Below are positions 6,895 through 9,985 of a stretch of DNA of 9,985 bases, in pieces. The notes beneath the pieces are model-generated. The model saw nothing but the letters and a program-made list of their open reading frames with translations, was not told the DNA's origin and ran no database searches. Location of the stretch: the NCBI GenBank assembly GCA_030151635.1, contig JASLDF010000024.1, positions 1 through 9,985 on the forward strand. The letters run 5' to 3'. This stretch comes from Bacteroides sp. (GTDB lineage: Bacteria; Bacteroidota; Bacteroidia; Bacteroidales; Bacteroidaceae). The first letter of the stretch is position 1; the number at the start of each line of letters is the position of its first letter. The position numbers and the translations under genes are program-made.

Positions 6895-8652
6895 ATGAAA
6901 GACTTTTTCAAATACACATTAGCTACTATTACCGGATTTATTATAGTTAATATCATTGGTATATTTCTTCTTTTTATTGTTATTGGTGCAATAGCTGCAA
7001 CATCTAGTGAGCCCGAAACAATTGTGACCAAAGAAAGCGTTTTTGTACTAAACTTAAAAGGACAAATTAAAGAACGAGCTAAATCCTCTACGTTATTAGA
7101 GATTTTCAACGAAGATGGTGCCACATTATCTTTAGATGATATTGTTACTTCAATCAAAAAAGCAAAATTCCACGATAAAATCAATGCGATACACATTAAT
7201 ATGGGAAGTTTTGGTGCCGGAATGGGGGCTGTTGAAGAAATTAGAGATGCACTACTTGACTTTAAGTCTAGTGGTAAAAAAATAACAACTTATGGCGATC
7301 AATATAGCCAAGGAGCATACTATCTAGCTTCTGTTGCCGACCAAATATATATTAATCCTCAGGGTAATATATTTTGGACAGGATTAGCAGCACAACCCAT
7401 GTTTTATACCAACTTAATGAAAAAAGTAGGTGTAGATATGCAAATCTTCAAAGTTGGAACTTATAAATCGGCTGTTGAGCCTTATACTCAAGAGAAAATG
7501 AGTGAAGCCAGCAAAGAACAAGTTTCTGTTTTCTTAACAGATATATGGGATCATATCGTCGACAACGTTTCTATCGATAGAAACATCTCTGTAGACCGTC
7601 TGAATCAATTGGCTGATCAAATGATTGCATTTAAAAATGGCACATATTACCTAGAACAAGGACTTGTTGACTCTATTATCTATAAAAACGATTTAGACGA
7701 TTTAATTAGAGTTAAAGATAAAAATGATAAGAAAGCAACATTATTATCACTTAAAAATATGACCAATCTTCATATGAAAGCGCACAAAGAAGCACAAACT
7801 CTTGCTGTGTACTATGCAAGTGGTGCCATTATTGATGGAGGAGGAAACATCAATGATGAGGTCATCAGTGCAAATAAGGTCATTAAAGATTTAAAGAAAC
7901 TTGAAAAAGATGATAAAATTAAAGGGGTTGTAATTCGTGTCAATTCCCCTGGAGGTAGTGCTTTTGCATCCGAACAAATTTGGAAATCTATAATTGATTT
8001 AAAAGCTGTCAAACCAGTAGTTATTTCTATGGGTGACTATGCTGCTTCTGGAGGATATTACATCTCTAGTGCTGCCGATTATATCGTAGCCGAACCAACT
8101 ACTTTAACAGGTTCAATTGGCATCTTCGCAATGATTCCAAATTTCGAGAAATTGACTGAAAAGGTTGGCTTATCTTTTGATGTCGTAAAAACAAATGAAC
8201 ATGCCGATTTCGGTGCTCTAGGAAGAGCTTTAAACGAAAAAGAACAAGCATTATTACAAAATTATATAAACTCTGGTTACGAGTTATTTATTAAGAGATG
8301 TGCCGATGGACGTCAAATGACATCGGAAGAGATTAAAAAAATTGCTGAAGGAAGAGTATGGACTGGAAAAAGAGCACTAGAACTTGGGTTGGTTGATGAA
8401 CTTGGTGGACTAGAAGTCGCATTAAACAAACTAAAAGAAAAAGCAGGATTGGAGATTATGAGAGTTAAAAAATATCCTGCTCCTAGTGATCTACTCACTG
8501 AGTTACTAAATCTTAGTATCAAAGATGCTGTACAAAGTGCAGTACTAGGTAATGACGTTCTACAAATCGTTAACGAAACAAAGAACATAAAGTTATTATC
8601 AAAAGAATCAATTCTTCAAGCAAGAATCCCATATACAGTAAATATCCAATAA
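6895..8652 (+). CDS. sppA: signal peptide peptidase SppA, 67K type
   Basis: Inner-membrane protease of family S49 that degrades leftover signal peptides; the active site faces the periplasm. From the ATG at 6895 the protein has 585 residues, the length of the long two-domain form found in E. coli. One transmembrane helix lies at about residues 9-35. The N-terminal domain supplies the catalytic base Lys191 (VGTYKSAVEPY, equal to E. coli Lys209). The C-terminal domain supplies the nucleophile Ser385 (GDYAASGGYY, equal to Ser409), preceded by the NSPGGS oxyanion loop at 350-355. The N-domain copy of the Ser region reads QGAYYLAS and is degenerate, as expected. An in-frame ATG at 6850 would add 15 residues, but the predicted promoter box lies between the two and MKDFFKYTLATITG is the usual start in Bacteroides. 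It leads a compact plus-strand operon, 22 bp before lpxK. Confidence 0.95.
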   Translation: MKDFFKYTLATITGFIIVNIIGIFLLFIVIGAIAATSSEPETIVTKESVFVLNLKGQIKERAKSSTLLEIFNEDGATLSLDDIVTSIKKAKFHDKINAIHINMGSFGAGMGAVEEIRDALLDFKSSGKKITTYGDQYSQGAYYLASVADQIYINPQGNIFWTGLAAQPMFYTNLMKKVGVDMQIFKVGTYKSAVEPYTQEKMSEASKEQVSVFLTDIWDHIVDNVSIDRNISVDRLNQLADQMIAFKNGTYYLEQGLVDSIIYKNDLDDLIRVKDKNDKKATLLSLKNMTNLHMKAHKEAQTLAVYYASGAIIDGGGNINDEVISANKVIKDLKKLEKDDKIKGVVIRVNSPGGSAFASEQIWKSIIDLKAVKPVVISMGDYAASGGYYISSAADYIVAEPTTLTGSIGIFAMIPNFEKLTEKVGLSFDVVKTNEHADFGALGRALNEKEQALLQNYINSGYELFIKRCADGRQMTSEEIKKIAEGRVWTGKRALELGLVDELGGLEVALNKLKEKAGLEIMRVKKYPAPSDLLTELLNLSIKDAVQSAVLGNDVLQIVNETKNIKLLSKESILQARIPYTVNIQ

Positions 8653-8658
8653 CATTAA

Positions 8659-8673
8659 TAAAGTTGAACTTTA
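8659..8673 (+). repeat. Small perfect palindrome just before lpxK
   Basis: TAAAGTTGAACTTTA is a 15-bp palindrome around a central G. It fills most of the 22-bp gap between sppA and lpxK and ends one base before the lpxK ATG. As RNA it could form a weak 6-bp hairpin over the ribosome entry region. It may be chance. Confidence 0.3.
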
Positions 8674-8674
8674 A

Positions 8675-9784
8675 ATGCATACGATACAACATCATCTTAA
8701 AATAAAGAAATGGTTATATCCCGTATCCTTCCTCTATGGAGTGGGAGTACGAGTAAGAAATAAATGTTTTGACTGGGGCATTTTGAGACAACAAGAATTT
8801 CCAATACCTATTATTTGTGTTGGTAACTTAACCGTGGGCGGAACAGGGAAAACTCCCCACACAGAACTTTTAGTTTCACTATTAAAAGAAAAATATAATG
8901 TAGCTGTTCTTAGTAGAGGCTATAAACGTAAAACTAAAGGATTTGTCCTAGCGGACGAGAATAGCAACGCTGATACAATTGGAGACGAACCTTTCCAAAT
9001 TAAAAGTAAGTTTCCCAATATAACAGTAGCTGTGGATGCCAACCGTAGAAGGGGAATAAAACAATTAATGGCTTTAAATGAGCCTCAAATAGATGTCATT
9101 ATATTGGATGACGCCTATCAGCACAGATACGTGAAAGCTGGTCTGAACATTCTATTGGTCGACAGTAATCGCCCAATTTGTGATGATAAATTATTACCTG
9201 CAGGATTATTGCGGGAACCTATATCGGGAAAATATCGAGCGCATATGGTTATCATTACGAAATGTCCCGAGACTATAAAACCGATTGATTTTAATATAGC
9301 AACGAAAAAGCTTGATTTGTACCCTTACCAGAAGTTGTTTTTCTCAAATTTCAACTATAAGGACATTTATCCAGTTTTTGGCAACGAAGAAGAGCGGAAA
9401 GAGCAAAAAATATCTTTACCTTCGCTAAGCAGTTATGAGGGTGTTTTATTGCTATCGGGAATAGCTAACCCTACCCCTTTAGTAGATAAATTGCAAGAAT
9501 TTAACAACTCGATAGAAACTCTTCATTATAAAGACCATCATCATTTTGATAAAGAAGACATTAAACATATTGAAGATAAATTTAATACGCTTAATGGCGA
9601 TAAAAAAATAATTATAACAACTGAAAAAGATGCAACCCGTCTTTTGAATAACTCCTTTTTAAGCGACAATATAAAATCACATTTATATTGTTTGCCTATT
9701 AATGTAGGAATACTTCAGGATAATGTGGATGCATTCACTAAAAATATATTAGACTATGTTAGAGAAAATAAAAGAGACAGCTGA
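8675..9784 (+). CDS. lpxK: tetraacyldisaccharide 4'-kinase LpxK
   Basis: Inner-membrane-associated kinase that transfers phosphate from ATP to the 4' position of the lipid A disaccharide, making lipid IVA in the Raetz pathway. The protein has 369 residues, usual for Bacteroidetes LpxK. A hydrophobic N-terminal segment (about 13-25) would anchor it at the membrane. The Walker A loop is GGTGKT at 55-60 within VGNLTVGGTGKTPH. Further family motifs are SRGYKRK (80-86), IGDEP (102-106), LDDAYQHR (144-151), LPAGLLREP (174-182), HYKDHHHF (284-291) and TTEKDATRL (315-323). The His of the DHH motif and the acidic residue in GDEP are candidates for the catalytic pair described in Aquifex LpxK; this is inferred. 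The gene follows sppA by 22 bp and overlaps the next gene by 29 bp, so the three are very likely cotranscribed. Confidence 0.95.
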   Translation: MHTIQHHLKIKKWLYPVSFLYGVGVRVRNKCFDWGILRQQEFPIPIICVGNLTVGGTGKTPHTELLVSLLKEKYNVAVLSRGYKRKTKGFVLADENSNADTIGDEPFQIKSKFPNITVAVDANRRRGIKQLMALNEPQIDVIILDDAYQHRYVKAGLNILLVDSNRPICDDKLLPAGLLREPISGKYRAHMVIITKCPETIKPIDFNIATKKLDLYPYQKLFFSNFNYKDIYPVFGNEEERKEQKISLPSLSSYEGVLLLSGIANPTPLVDKLQEFNNSIETLHYKDHHHFDKEDIKHIEDKFNTLNGDKKIIITTEKDATRLLNNSFLSDNIKSHLYCLPINVGILQDNVDAFTKNILDYVRENKRDS

Positions 9785-9985
9785 ATTTCTTAAATCGAAA
9801 ATGACAACTCATCCTGAAACAGCAATTATTTTAGGTACAGGATTAGGTAGTTTAGTTAATGAAATTAAGGATAAATATGAAGTTAGTTACACTGAAATCC
9901 CAAATTTCCCAGTATCAACTGTAGAAGGACATAGTGGCAAACTAATTTTTGGTAAGTTAGGCGACAAAGATGTAATGGCTATGCA
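9756..9985 (+). CDS. punA: purine nucleoside phosphorylase (5' part, cut by window end)
   Basis: Cytoplasmic enzyme of purine salvage that splits purine nucleosides with phosphate into base plus (deoxy)ribose-1-phosphate. Only the first 76 codons are present; the frame is open to the window edge. The phosphate-binding loop ILGTGLGSL lies at residues 25-33 (compare GSGLG in trimeric PNP), and VEGHSGKLIFG at 57-66 contains the conserved His before the substrate-binding region. These motifs fit the trimeric PNP/MTAP family rather than the hexameric DeoD family. The start at 9756 (MLEKIKETAEFLKS) lies inside lpxK in another frame and overlaps it by 29 bp. A later ATG at 9801 would keep the phosphate loop but lose the N-terminal helix usual in Bacteroides relatives. 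The overlap suggests translational coupling. The symbol is by homology only. Confidence 0.9.
   Translation, partial: MLEKIKETAEFLKSKMTTHPETAIILGTGLGSLVNEIKDKYEVSYTEIPNFPVSTVEGHSGKLIFGKLGDKDVMAM

Noticed and set aside
6798..7196. Open frame of 132 codons on the minus strand over the sppA start
   Set aside because: It is antisense to the sppA signal-anchor region; its hydrophobic look follows from the complementary strand, and it has no recognisable domain or start signal.
7195..7365. Degenerate nucleophile region in the N-terminal half of SppA
   Set aside because: In the 67K SppA family the N-domain supplies only the Lys and the C-domain the Ser, so the missing N-domain Ser is expected.
8313..8588. 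Minus-strand open frame of 91 codons inside the sppA 3' part
   Set aside because: Ser-rich product with no domain, antisense to conserved SppA sequence; a shadow frame.
8675..9784. LpxK motif DDAYQHR instead of the DDGFQHR of proteobacteria as a possible loss of function
   Set aside because: The acidic pair and the His-Arg are kept and Ala in this place is, as far as I recall, normal in Bacteroidetes LpxK.

Overview
The window looks like a chromosomal segment of a low-GC member of the Bacteroidales, probably close to Bacteroidaceae. Reasons: a tandem pair of S46 dipeptidyl-peptidases, an anaerobic sulfatase-maturating enzyme of the Bacteroides ChuR type, a DUF4369 lipoprotein, the order sppA-lpxK-purine nucleoside phosphorylase, no clear Shine-Dalgarno sequences, and several exact matches to the Bacteroidetes -7 promoter box TAnnTTTG. 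The genes are intact and I see no mobile element, CRISPR array, rRNA or tRNA.

Layout. Positions 1-5653 lie on the minus strand and are transcribed in the order anSME/chuR (5653-4424), dpp7-type peptidase (4396-2231), dpp11-type peptidase (2163-1). chuR and dpp7 are 27 bp apart and probably cotranscribed. A strong hairpin with a U-tract separates dpp7 from dpp11. From 5654 to 5916 there is a divergent control region with candidate promoters in both directions, palindromes, and interleaved inverted repeats in the presumed chuR leader. On the plus strand follow a small DUF4369 lipoprotein (5917-6591) with a 15-bp-stem terminator, then about 300 bp without a gene (6592-6894) that contains three consecutive nested inverted repeats, then sppA (6895-8652), lpxK (8675-9784) and the first 76 codons of a purine nucleoside phosphorylase (9756 onward), a tightly packed operon.

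Function. The two exported S46 peptidases complement each other: the residue that sets P1 preference is Arg in one copy (Asp/Glu, DPP11-like) and Gly in the other (hydrophobic, DPP7-like). Together they would release dipeptides from oligopeptides in the periplasm. chuR would activate sulfatases encoded elsewhere. sppA degrades signal-peptide remnants in the inner membrane, lpxK adds the 4'-phosphate to lipid A, and the phosphorylase recycles purine nucleosides. These are mostly known housekeeping or nutrition genes. The parts least explained by known families are non-coding: the 6680-6818 structured stretch, the chuR leader, and the hairpin immediately before dpp11.
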